64,000 bases of DNA, taken from assembly GCA_963920705.1 (NCBI GenBank), contig OY987226.1:5706501-5770500 (forward strand). The letters run 5' to 3'. The notes under the pieces are model-generated. The model had not been told where the DNA came from, made no database searches, and was given only the letters and a program-made list of their open reading frames with translations. A program made the translations under genes and the position numbers. The DNA comes from Odiellus spinosus. Its lineage: Eukaryota; Arthropoda; Arachnida; Opiliones; Phalangiidae. This document shows positions 47,542 through 58,088 of the stretch, one piece after another; positions within the stretch are counted from its first letter, which is position 1, and each line of letters starts with the position of its first letter.

Positions 47542-50500
47542 CTTAATGTATATGGACAGGTTAAAGTATAGTTTGATAATATTACTTAAAATGGTAATAG
47601 ATTACCGGTGGTCCTGGTAAACCTGACGGTCCTGGCTCGCCTTTAGGCCCAGTTGGTCCCTATTAAAATGAAATTAATAATGGTTATTTAGGAAGTAAAA
47701 TTAAAACTTCATCATTACTTGAGATCCTTTTAATCCAATTGGTCCCTCAAAACCAGAGTCTCCTCCTCGTCCGTCGTTTCCCTTTTGACCTTCTGCACCA
47801 GGTGGTCCCTGAAACGCGATACAAATGTATGTACAAAATTGAAACTTCTACTTAAAATAATTGTGCTTTTACCGTATTGCCCTTTGGTCCTTCAGGTCCA
47901 ATATCACCCCTTATTCCTTTCTCTCCCTTCTCACCAGGGTCTCCTTTACGCCCTGCCCTTCCTATCAGACCTTGATGACCCTAAAATTTAGTTGTTACCA
48001 TAGATCCTAAAGTATAGTCTAGTATGCGTGTGAACGTACCTTGATTCCTCGTTTTCCTGTGTCTCCTTTATCACCTTTTAGTCCAACTGGACCCTAAACA
48101 TCTCATCTTTTACAACAATTCTTAAGGATTGTTTAGGCATAAGGCAATAGTCTTACTATAGAACCTGGTTGTCCAGGCCCTCCTTGAGTTCCGGGTGGTC
48201 CCACATCGCCCTAAAGTTAAATGGATTAGTAAATCTATTTTAAAATGGTTATCGTGTTATCTTACAGCAGGTCCAGGTAATCCTCTTAGTCCTTGCGTAC
48301 CATGTGGTCCAGGTAGCCCCTAAATGTGGTTGACTTAGTCATGTAACCCAATACGGAACAACATTTATAACCATTGTCTTACACTTGGTCCAACTGGTCC
48401 TTGATCCCCAGTAGGTCCAGCAACTCCCTTGTCACCCTTTTCTCCCGGAAGTCCAACATCTCCTTGCAAACCAGCTGGGCCAGTAGCTCCCTTTAAGAAA
48501 TGATTATTAGATTTTCAATAAACTTATATGTTTGGAGTTTAAAAGGGAAATGTTAGAAATTGGATTAGATCGAATAACTAACGAAAATGTCCTACCGGTT
48601 TCCCGGGAGATCCGTTGATTCCCATTTTGCCAGCTTCCCCAGGGGGACCCTATTTAAAATATAGTTAACGTATCAGGCTATTAGATCTTTACATAATAGG
48701 TGATTAAGTTACCGGTGGCCCTTGATCCCCTGCTTTTCCATCCTCTCCGTTTAGTCCTCTTTCCCCCTGTATTTTAATTGTTTTTAGAAAGCTTATATTT
48801 TAAACTTGACAAACTTTTAGTTTGGACCTTAATCCCTGGTGGGCCTGCTTCTCCAGCCGGACCTGGGAATCCTGGTACACCCTATGTTTAAAAAATTATA
48901 TTTTTAGTGATATCCAAAACCAAGATCTTAAATATAATTCTCATGAACAAAAAATAAATTTAATTCGTTAGTACCGGAGATCCTTTGCTTCCTTCAATCC
49001 CTGGTGGTCCTCTTGGTCCTGGTGAACCCGGCACCCCTGGACTACCATCCTCGCCTTTGGTCCCTTGGTGACCTCTTAAACCCTTAAGAGCGTAAAATAA
49101 TATTTATAACATCCATCGGGAGAATTTTGGCATAATAGGTCATACTTACTGGTTCACCTTCTTTGCCAATCGGACCAGGTGCTCCTGGTAATCCAGGCTC
49201 ACCTTTTTCACCCTGTCTACCTTCGGGTCCTATCGGACCTGGACCACCTTCGCCACCCTTAAAACATAATTAATTTTAAAAATTATCACTTTGGAAATAT
49301 TTTAGGCGTTTTACTTTAGTTCCAGGTGGCCCTGGTTCTCCGGGAATTCCTGGTTGCCCGTTTGAACCCCGTTTACCAGGGTCACCCCTATCTCCTTTTA
49401 CGCCTGGTACTCCTGGTAGACCCTAAAGATTTTTCATTTGATTATAAAATATAACTTTCCATCTGGTTAAAAGTAGTACTCGGTTACTTGTGTTCCTGGT
49501 GTACCTTGCGGTCCCGGTGGGCCTATTGGTCCTTCTTCACCCTAGGATATAGAAAATTAATGGTTATGGAACTTAACGCGTACACGATTTATACTTTAGA
49601 TCCTCTTGGTCCTTGTGGTCCTATACTTCCACGTTCACCTTCTGGACCAGCTGCGCCTGGTTCGCCCCTAATACCTTGAATACCCGGTGGGCCAGCTGGA
49701 CCCTACAGAGACCATTTATAGCCATCTCAAAGATTAACTTGAGTTTTGTAACCAATTACCGAATCGCCTTTAAGTCCTTTAGATCCTTTTAGTCCTGGTA
49801 GACCAATTTCTCCCTGTTCAAACGAAAAATTAGTCTTGTATTGTTAGCAACGCTAGTCAGAAAAAATAACTTACCTTATCTCCGTCTTCGCCTGGAGTAC
49901 CAGCTGGTCCAGGTGGACCCGGTAATCCCTAGAAATGAAGATAGTTAAAACGGACTTCATGGCTACGTACCATGACTTACTCGTGGTCCTGTGGAGCCAT
50001 CCCTGCCAATAGGTCCTGGTAGGCCGCTATCTCCCTGACAGAAAAACTTTGTTCTTACAATATTCTAAAAGAAGCCTATAAATTTGAAATTACTTTGTCT
50101 CCTTTGGGTCCCGCGGGACCTGGTGGTCCTGGTGATCCTACTCTACCCTATAGTTATTTGGTTATATTATTTTGGAGATCACATAAATTTTAAAGCAAAT
50201 TCAACCTTTTCTCCTGGAGGACCAGCAATTCCCGGCATACCCATTGTTCCTTTTTCACCCTAAAATCAAGATTTAATCATTGTCTCATTTGCAATAAAAC
50301 CAACGTACCATTGGCCCAGTTGCTCCTGGTGGTCCTACGTCGCCTTTACCACCTGGTATTCCCTATTCATGATTTGAAATATTTAGAATAGGAAATAATT
50401 AATGTGACAACCCTATACCGATGGTCCTGGTAGTCCTCTATCACCCGGGAAACCCGCTGTTCCTGGCGGGCCGGCTTTTCCTGGTTCACCTTGAGGACCA

Positions 50501-53500
50501 GGTAAACCTGGTGCCCCTTCTTTCCCAGCTGGGCCTGAAGGTCCTGTTTCACCTGGAACACCCTAAAAAAACTAATATTCAATACCAAATATAATGGTTA
50601 AAATTAGGCTTGCGTACTGGTGGGCCTGGTTCTCCTGTAGCTCCAGTTGGACCTGGTTCTCCAGCCGGTCCCTAAAACAATGGTAATTATATTAGATGCA
50701 GTTCAAAATGTGAATTTTTTTATTTGTTACCTGCGGTCCTATAGTTCCTGCAGGGCCAGAAGATCCAGGTGGCCCAGGTTCACCCTTGGATAATTTTATG
50801 AGAACTATATACTTGATTAATTTGAAGGATTTTGTATTCTTAATTACCGGTGGGCCTCGTTCGCCATGTGGTCCAGGTAATCCGTCTTTACCCCTAGAAC
50901 CAGCTGGACCAGGCGGTCCTGGGTAACCTCTAGGTCCATCACTACCTTGTAATCCCCTTTCACCCGGTGTACCAGGCGGACCAGGTTCGCCAGGGCTACC
51001 CTGTACGAATATGAAACGATTTGATAAAATTTAAACTCTTCACATGCTATAAATTTTATTTATACTACACCTTATCACCTTGTTGACCTCGCTTGCCCCG
51101 AATACCGCGACTACCTCTGTTTCCCTAAAGATAATTAAATTTAACTTTATTTTTTAATGAAAGTTTAGATTAATCAGTCTTACTGGTTCTCCTGGTGGTC
51201 CACGTTCTCCTTGAACTCCAGGATGTCCCTGAAAATATATATATTTAATTTATGTCATCACCACTTCAATTGAGAAAGTGAGCGAAAGTTTTAGTTAAAT
51301 TTCCTACCCTGTCTCCTATGTCGCCTTTATCACCTTGTTTACCGTAAAAACCCTTTTCGCCCTAAATATACATTTTCGTTTAAGATAAGTAAATTTTCTT
51401 AACAGTAAGGCAAAGGCAACCTTAGGTCCTGGTGATCCAGGATAGCCAGGAAAGCCAGGAATTCCTATTTTACCCTTTTCACCAGGATGACCAGGTGGAC
51501 CAGATTCTCCTCGAGGTCCTTCTGACCCCTATAAATGATAGTAATTGATTTCATTATCTGTTTCAAAATATCTATTTAACTTCTTACTTTAGGTCCTTCT
51601 GGACCTTCTAATCCTAGAATTCCATCCGGGCCAGTTGGTCCAGCGTCTCCTTTAGTGCCACTATCCCCTTTTAACCCTTCGTGACCTTGCGCGCCCTTGT
51701 CTCCCTTTTCTCCAGCTAAGCCACGTTGTCCTTGATCGCCTTTTGTGCCTCTTTGACCTGGGAATCCCATCGTGCCTTGAGGTCCGTGTGGACCTGAGTC
51801 ACCTTTGGCGCCTGGTATTCCTTGATTTCCAGGATGCCCCTGTTAAATGACTTTCAGTACCTTGGGTTAAATAGTAATTGTATGTGACTTACGGGTAGAC
51901 CATCGGCTCCAGGTAATCCAGGCAGACCCGGTTTTCCCCTGGGACCCTGTTATAAAATTATAAATACATTTGTTTGGCTTAGTTTAAAATTCGATATGCA
52001 TCTTACTGGTTGTCCTTGAGGGCCTAGTGGCCCTTGTGGTCCAGGAGAGCCCTAGTAATTGGATTATTTATATTTAATTTTTAATGTTATATTTGCAATT
52101 TGCAAATAGTGGTAACTAAGCTATTAAATTATACACTTACAACTGGTCCGATCGGACCCGATTGTCCAGGTTGACCTGGTTGTCCTGGTGATCCTTCTTT
52201 ACCCTTTGGGCCAGTTGGGCCTTCCGAGCCTGGTATTCCCTGCCGTAATTAAGTCCTTATAGCGTGAAATACTGGTCAGCAGACCTTCAATATTACTAGC
52301 TCAAGCGTTAAGAAACTTACAGGTGGTCCGGCTACTCCTGGGAAGCCTCTCGGACCTTGAAAACCTCGTGGACCCTTTTACGTAAAATGGTTTAGAATGA
52401 TGATACTCGATAATTACTTTTTTTTTTTTTTACCATTTCTCCTGGTAGTCCTGGTAACCCAGGATGACCATCATCTCCCTAGAATATCAATCTAGTATTT
52501 AGACAATTAATTTGATGGCATGTTTTTTTGTACTTACTGGTGACCCTTCGTGTCCTTGAGTACCGACTTCTCCCGGTGAACCAGGGTAACCCTAATGCCA
52601 TTTTATTAACATCAATCTATGTTATTTGTTATAGTTTGAATAACTTACCCTTTCACCTTTCTCACCCGGTAAACCTAATAGTCCTGGCAGTCCAACTTCG
52701 CCCTTAAATTACTACTAGTTAAAGATGCGTTTTATAAAACCTTTAAGAAAACCTACCTTCAACCCAATCGGTCCTGGTGGGCCTCTTTCGCCGTCTTTAC
52801 CAGCCCTACCCTAAATTAAAATAAAAACCAATATTTGAATAGGTAATTTATTTACTAATTTCTTACTTACCCGTCTCCCAGGTCTTCCGGGTATGCCCAT
52901 CGTCCCACGTTGACCCCTTTGACCTTCGTGACCTGGTTCACCAGTTTCGCCCTTAGTTCCTTGTGGACCAACTGGACCCTTTTACCAAAACCAGAAATTG
53001 TATTTAAAATACATTTAAAATCAATATACGTGTATACTTACCAATGGTCCTGGTAGACCAGTCAAACCCATTGGACCTGACGGACCTCTCATTGAATACT
53101 TAAATAAATGAATTCCATAAATCCACTCTAGTTAACAAAGATTTTAAAATAGGTTTAACCTTACCATGTGTTGGCTTAGCATTTGTCTAAGAGCTTCGTT
53201 TGTCTCAGGACCTTTATTTTCACCTTGTGGCGTTATCTATATTAATGGAGAATGTTTTTTAAATCGACAATGTAAACCGAAATTTTAAAATTGTCTTTAC
53301 CGGTATCATGAAAATATGCCCTGGTGGCCCAGATATACCATCAGTTCCAGACAATCCTTCCCGTCCTTGATCACCCTGTAAAAGATGTATTTGAGTCAAA
53401 AGTTTTGGATACCAATAATCCATATTTAACCTTGTCTCCTTTGGGTCCCATTGGTCCTTGGGGGCCAGGATAGCCTCTAGGTCCTCCCTAAAATCCAAAT

Positions 53501-55002
53501 TCAAATATGGTAATATACTGTATAGTTTAAATATTTTGCTCAATGTATTTAAGCTGCTTGAGGTTAAGCTATGTCTGCCACAGTAGTAATTTTGAAATAA
53601 TAGATAGAGCGTTGTTTTCAACATACATAAGTTGGATAACTCGCAGTTGGGTAGCCGTTAGTCCCACCGTTTTCATTTTCGTTATTTCCGTTATAAGGTA
53701 CCGAGTTATCGCCAGACGATTCGTATTCCTGAATTATAGTTAATTGCTTGATTATTTCAACAAATTCAAATATTGTCTTAGCTTACGTTAAACGTATATG
53801 TCTCATTATTGTAATTGTATCTTTCACCAGAGTTGTTTTCGTCGGTCTCAACCCCGTAATCTGGTGAGATAGGTTGTTGTTTATCTTTGTCTTTTTCGGG
53901 AAAACTGCTTCTTGTATCGATACTGTAAGGGAATGGTGTATCGCAATTTGGCATATACTCCGAACACAGTTCGTAAGCCGCTTCCGGGCTGGGTATGACT
54001 TGAAGCAATTGAATGTCCCCTTCGAAAATTGGCTCGTCCGATAAGTGTTGCCCCACGAAAGTCAAACCGGTCGCTTCTATTGGATTGTCCTCGCTCCTGA
54101 TAAGTGGTGCCGTACCCCTTTCTTGACAGTCGCTTAAAAACGTTACGGAATCACCCTTGACGCTGAAAGCTATCCTGTGCCATCTGCAAAAGATTCGGTA
54201 TAGCCTTAGAGATAGTAATTGCAAAACCCAGAGGAAGAATGCAATGGCGTCACGTACTTTCCATCGTTCAGTTTGGTGTCGAAGCCCGCGTACGTTAAAC
54301 CCGGAGAACCGCTATCTGATTTGCAAGCAAAAGTGACGTTGTTGCCAATCTTGATGGACAGTTGTTCTTGTCCAGAGTCGTCGAATATGGAGAATAAGTA
54401 CCCAACGCTGTTCTGATCGGGTCTAATTGTGCTGATTATGGAGTAGTCGCTGGGGAATTGACCCTCTAGAAAAATGAATCGTTACGAATTCGGATGCGAT
54501 GCCTTATTTGTAACAGCCTGTCCTGTGTCAGGATTGTGGTAAGTTATTAACAACTCTACCCACGAATAGTCTTGGGTTACTTTCTTCAAGTCACAATGTT
54601 TGCACGCGATTGGGACTGTTCAGTTTAAAAAAATGGAAAATACAGATACCTGGGAAAAGTTGCAAGGCTGATACCGATAGTATGGCTCTTTGCGTCACCC
54701 GGTAAGCGACATCGGGTGCCCAAAATATGGACGGCACTTCTTCAGCACCGGTTATGTAAGTGTTGGGACGTTTCTCGCAAAATCCTATTACCTGATTGAC
54801 ACCGAGTGGTAATGAACTAGCTTCCACTGCCCTTAGCAAATCGCAGGAACCTGAAATTCGGTGGTTAGGTACCAAGTATATATTCGAAAAGTTAAAAAAC
54901 CATTTAACCTGATGGAAACTGAGACTCCGCGATGTCCAAAGCCAGAAACGCGATTACCAATAAGTAATCCAATAAAACAAAATCTAATCCTCTAGGTTTC
55001 AT
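46273..55002 (-). CDS. Fibrillar procollagen alpha chain, type V/XI-like
   Basis: This is a secreted extracellular-matrix protein that trimerises through its C-propeptide and forms fibrils. I read 52 coding exons, total 1667 aa: signal peptide, TSPN/LamG-like N-propeptide domain, acidic Asn-rich linker, short minor helix, non-collagenous linker ([10 protein letters not shown]), uninterrupted major helix, C-telopeptide and COLFI domain. The N-terminal TSPN domain and the RQMLSQHM linker, similar to the RRMLREAQM region of type XI chains, place it with the type V/XI clade rather than types I-III. All junctions keep frame. Introns inside the helix are mostly 50-90 bp, in sharp contrast with the stomatin gene. 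One-to-one orthology with a vertebrate chain cannot be claimed, so no symbol is given. Confidence 0.95.
46842..46985. repeat. Fold-back repeat in collagen intron
   Basis: GTGACTCGATTCGGGCCTTG and its inverse CAAGGCCCTAATCGAGTCA face each other inside the intron between the second and third COLFI exons. It belongs with the dispersed repeats at 10670, 15690 and 30250. Confidence 0.75.
47606..53098 (-). CDS. Collagen major triple-helix exons (40)
   Basis: Exons, 5' to 3' by low-high coordinate: 53042-53098, 52871-52978, 52757-52810, 52649-52702, 52538-52591, 52434-52478, 52321-52374, 52141-52239, 52007-52051, 51893-51946, 51588-51839, 51421-51528, 51308-51361, 51184-51228, 51071-51124, 50848-51000, 50731-50784, 50618-50671, 50419-50562, 50309-50362, 50206-50259, 50094-50147, 49981-50034, 49875-49928, 49760-49813, 49595-49702, 49488-49541, 49315-49422, 49150-49257, 48975-49082, 48828-48881, 48713-48766, 48596-48649, 48383-48490, 48266-48319, 48157-48210, 48040-48093, 47873-47980, 47719-47808, 47606-47659. 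The 39 helix-only exons are all multiples of 9 bp, mostly 54 or 108. They total 2979 bp, 331 Gly-X-Y triplets. With the flanking exons this gives about 338 triplets, the classical 1014-residue helix. Exons of 252, 153 and 144 bp look like fusions of ancestral exons. One donor, at 48827, reads GTCCAA. Confidence 0.9.
53165..53487 (-). CDS. Collagen minor helix and linker exons (three)
   Basis: Exons 53487-53431 ([19 protein letters not shown]), 53375-53301 ([19 protein letters not shown] then HIFMIP) and 53236-53165 ([18 protein letters not shown] then MLSQHM). These form a short interrupted N-terminal collagenous segment and the non-collagenous hinge before the main helix, as in type V/XI procollagens. 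All three are in phase 0. Confidence 0.9.
53627..55002 (-). CDS. Collagen signal peptide and TSPN N-propeptide exons (five)
   Basis: Exon 55002-54909 starts [20 protein letters not shown], a signal peptide with likely cleavage near AESQF. Exons 54850-54650, 54465-54258 and 54183-53787 encode the TSPN/LamG-like domain. Landmarks are [61 protein letters not shown] and [13 protein letters not shown], plus paired cysteines. The domain is followed by an acidic, glutamine-containing tail. Exon 53728-53627 encodes a Tyr/Asn/Glu-rich variable linker ([10 protein letters not shown]). Junction phases are 1, 1, 2, 0, 0 and every one is consistent. In vertebrate type V/XI chains this variable tail is retained on the fibril surface and limits diameter; the same role here is inferred. 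Confidence 0.93.
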
Positions 55003-58000
55003 TGTGTAATATATGTTTTTTATTTAATCCTCGATAATATACACTATTTTTCACCTCTTGTCGTAATTGGTGCACATTCTTATTAACCCTAATTTATTTA
55101 ATAACGTTTAATTAACAATTAATTCCTTCATTGTATTGTATCGCGACGCGTAACTGGTAAGGAGCGCCTCATATTTCAACGTCGACTATATGTGGCAGGA
55201 TATCTCGGCTAAAAAGGGCCTTCACGGACATCAGAGGCAAGAACTGTTAATATCCCATGGTTAAGATGTCATTTTTTTCACTTCGCATATTTGTGACCCC
55301 GAAGGCGAGGTTGATATCCTAGCCAGATGGAAAACGTCATCTAAATCTTCGTGTAAGCTTAAAAAAAAGTGTCGGTAGTGTGGGGGGTTTAACAGATTTT
55401 TTTGCGTTTGAAATCTCGGAGGCCCGCGAAACTCTTAGAACCCGTGAAAATTTTGATTACACTCATATGTGCCGCATTTTCTTCAACTTTATTAAATTCA
55501 CAGAATGCCGAGTTTAGAAGGTCTTATACTGTCTAGAATTATGTCTAATCATGGATAATAACTAAAGTCAGTGAAACACGAGACTAAAGTCAAAGGCTAG
55601 GTGACCTTACTTCAGTATAGGGTGACATTTTATCTAAGGTGGATAAAATGGTTCAGCAGTTTATTTTAAAATCCTAGTTTTAATGTTACCGAAAAGAGAA
55701 ATACAAGGGGTTGGTAATCTTTGATAATTAATTATTGTCATGATTAAGTTTAGTGCAGATCCATCGTACTAGAAAGATCAAAAGGGGCATGCTGTTTTTA
55801 CATATCCGAATGCCAACTATAATTTCAAACAGCCAAATAAGAGCAAGGACATTCAACTGAATCAGATTTTTATTTTTCGAAATATTTTGTAGACCATTAA
55901 AGATATGTGGAATAACTATTACTCTACTCTCGTTGAAGGGGTGTCAGCAAAAACTACTTTCTACTCTATAATGTTTTTCCTACGTCGACCCATGTAAAAT
56001 GTTTCATCCGCAATACACTGCTCCATCATTTTAACCACAATCTTCCCAAGGGATTCAAAGATATCTATGCAAGAGATAAGCCTAGTAAATAGTAATTGTC
56101 TTTGATGCTCTAAAATATGCGCGAAAATATGCCCCTTCACACCTAACTTTAGATTATTTTAATTTAAAAAAGCCCATGGGCCAACGATTCAAAATTCGCC
56201 AATGGAAGTAGTTTTTACACTAGCATCTGGGGCTATTTTTAGTTAGTTTTGCTAAGCTAGAAAGGAAGGCGACTTTAAAGAAGATTTTAAAATCGCAGAT
56301 AGTCCCTTTAAGTTCTTCTATTCATATCCCACCTATTCCCTACCCGTTGAGTACGTATTGCCATACTCCATAGTGATGACGTACTAGTATTGAGGATAAT
56401 TTTTATTTTAAAAATTTTGAAAATGGCGATTATAAAAACGTATTTTTACTGTCGCGGTAATTTATTCTATGACATAATTAAATTTCAAATAGTTTTATAA
56501 CGATCTATCCGAAAATGCTATTAAATTTCCATTGAGTTCGTGAAAAACTCGTGACAGGCTCACTTTAATTAATAAACTTATGGCATTATAGTGCTCCACA
56601 ACCTTGCTAAGCGTAAAATTTAACATAGAAAAAAACAAGTTCTCTAGGGAAATGTTTACTCCGTGAAAGCAACGTGACTCAAGTTAGTGTTGAGATTGCT
56701 CTGACTTTGATAAATTTTCTATTGACATGATAGTCCTTCTCTCATGATTATAGACATAAGTTAATAATTATTCCCCTTATAAGTGAAGATTTTTAATCTT
56801 AACTTGTTTTAGTGTTTTGAATATTGGATTTTTCTCTTGGGAGAATTAAAATCATGTCCGTTTTTCAAAGGACGTATTTATATATTCACTGAATGAAAAT
56901 CCATCATCTCTACCCACACTTTGATTCCATATTAAAAAAATCTGTTGGGAAAATCCGGGAGAGGGGAATTTTGGAATTGAAACGTGTCTGTATTTTTATT
57001 ACGTTGGGTTTTAACTCCACCCTTCTGTTTAGCAATAGACTGGTACAAAAAATAAATTTAAGTGCTTAATTTGACCACATTTTTATTCAACGAGGCGTTG
57101 AATAAAAATGTGGTCAAAGTAATAAGTTTGCGGCTTGAGTCGCTGTGATAACTTGGGGGAATTCCTAAATCTGCCAAAACATAGCCCGAAGGGAATTTTC
57201 CGGTTGTTCTCTATGGATTAATAACATGTGCGAGGTCGTTCTGAATGTAACATCAGAAGCTATAATTTCTCTTCGCTTTTGATATGACTAAAGGCGCGTT
57301 TTCAATCAAGACTTTTTTTGACCAAAGAAAAAATATTTCGTCATAAATGATGTAAAATTCTATATCTACGACGAAAAAGTTGTTTTTTGGCCAATAAAAT
57401 CTTAATTGAAAACAGGCCTTTAGGAAACAAGAAGTCGCGCGCGTTTGCAGAGTGCAGATCATATTTCAATTTGGTTTATACTACTTTTAAAGGGACTATC
57501 TGCGTTTTTAAAGCTCCTTTAAAGTCGCCTTCTTTCCTTGCTTAGCAGACGACGTTGACCATAAAACTGTATGGTCAAAACTAGGCTGCGTGCACAAGGG
57601 AAGAGCATTTTAAAGAGGCAAATTGCAGAGCAGATAGGGACTAATTGCTTATTTCGCCATTTGTGTAAAGATGGCTAAGCCTATTTGCTCAAAGCCAGCT
57701 AATTAAACCCCGCCACTAGCGCAAAGCATAAAAATGCGAAAATAGACTCGAGGCCTATTCTGGAGATCTCTTCCCGCTTCCGCAATCTCTAGGCGTAGTA
57801 AAGAGAAACTTCCGGTTTCTGATTGTAATGAGCTACATGTAATCTATGGTGGTTCGTAAAAACGAGCTAGCGTTTAAAGGAGTCCTTCACGGCCGTGGCG
57901 TCCCCCCCCCCCCTGTTTTTTCAAAAGTCGGTCTTCCAAAAATTGCCCACTGCATGTCTTTGGCGCTGCTGATTTTTGGGTTGAAAACTTGAAATCCTTC

Positions 58001-58088
58001 CGCGGCCATGCGGCTTTCTAGGCAGTTTTTTTTTCCCCTCTTACCTTACTCTTTCTAGGAAGCCGTTAAATTTTGATTTGTCGATAAA
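55003..58088. other. Divergent intergenic region (collagen 5' end / unknown gene 5' end)
   Basis: Presumed to hold the promoters of both flanking genes. No exon is evident. It contains a repeat at 56367-56570 related to 20285-20460. An inverted pair of about 62-bp blocks (56252-56313 and 57487-57549, core GGCGACTTTAAAG and GCAGATAGTCCCTTTAA) may be ends of TTAA-type elements. A perfect hairpin lies at 57070-57118 and a short C run near 57901. Confidence 0.5.
57070..57118. repeat. Perfect 23-bp inverted repeat with 3-nt loop
   Basis: TTTGACCACATTTTTATTCA plus ACG, loop AGG, then the exact reverse complement. It is too tight for a typical microRNA precursor. Confidence 0.95.

Noticed and set aside
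47375..47991. Plus-strand frames over the collagen gene (81 and 68 codons) and similar ones to 54416
   Set aside because: Antisense shadows of collagen exons, Pro/Ser/Leu-rich because Gly-Pro codons are read backwards.
53259..53624. 121-codon minus-strand frame
   Set aside because: Reads through two collagen exons and their introns out of register with the splice sites. The Gly-X-Y pieces belong to exons 53431-53487 and 53301-53375.
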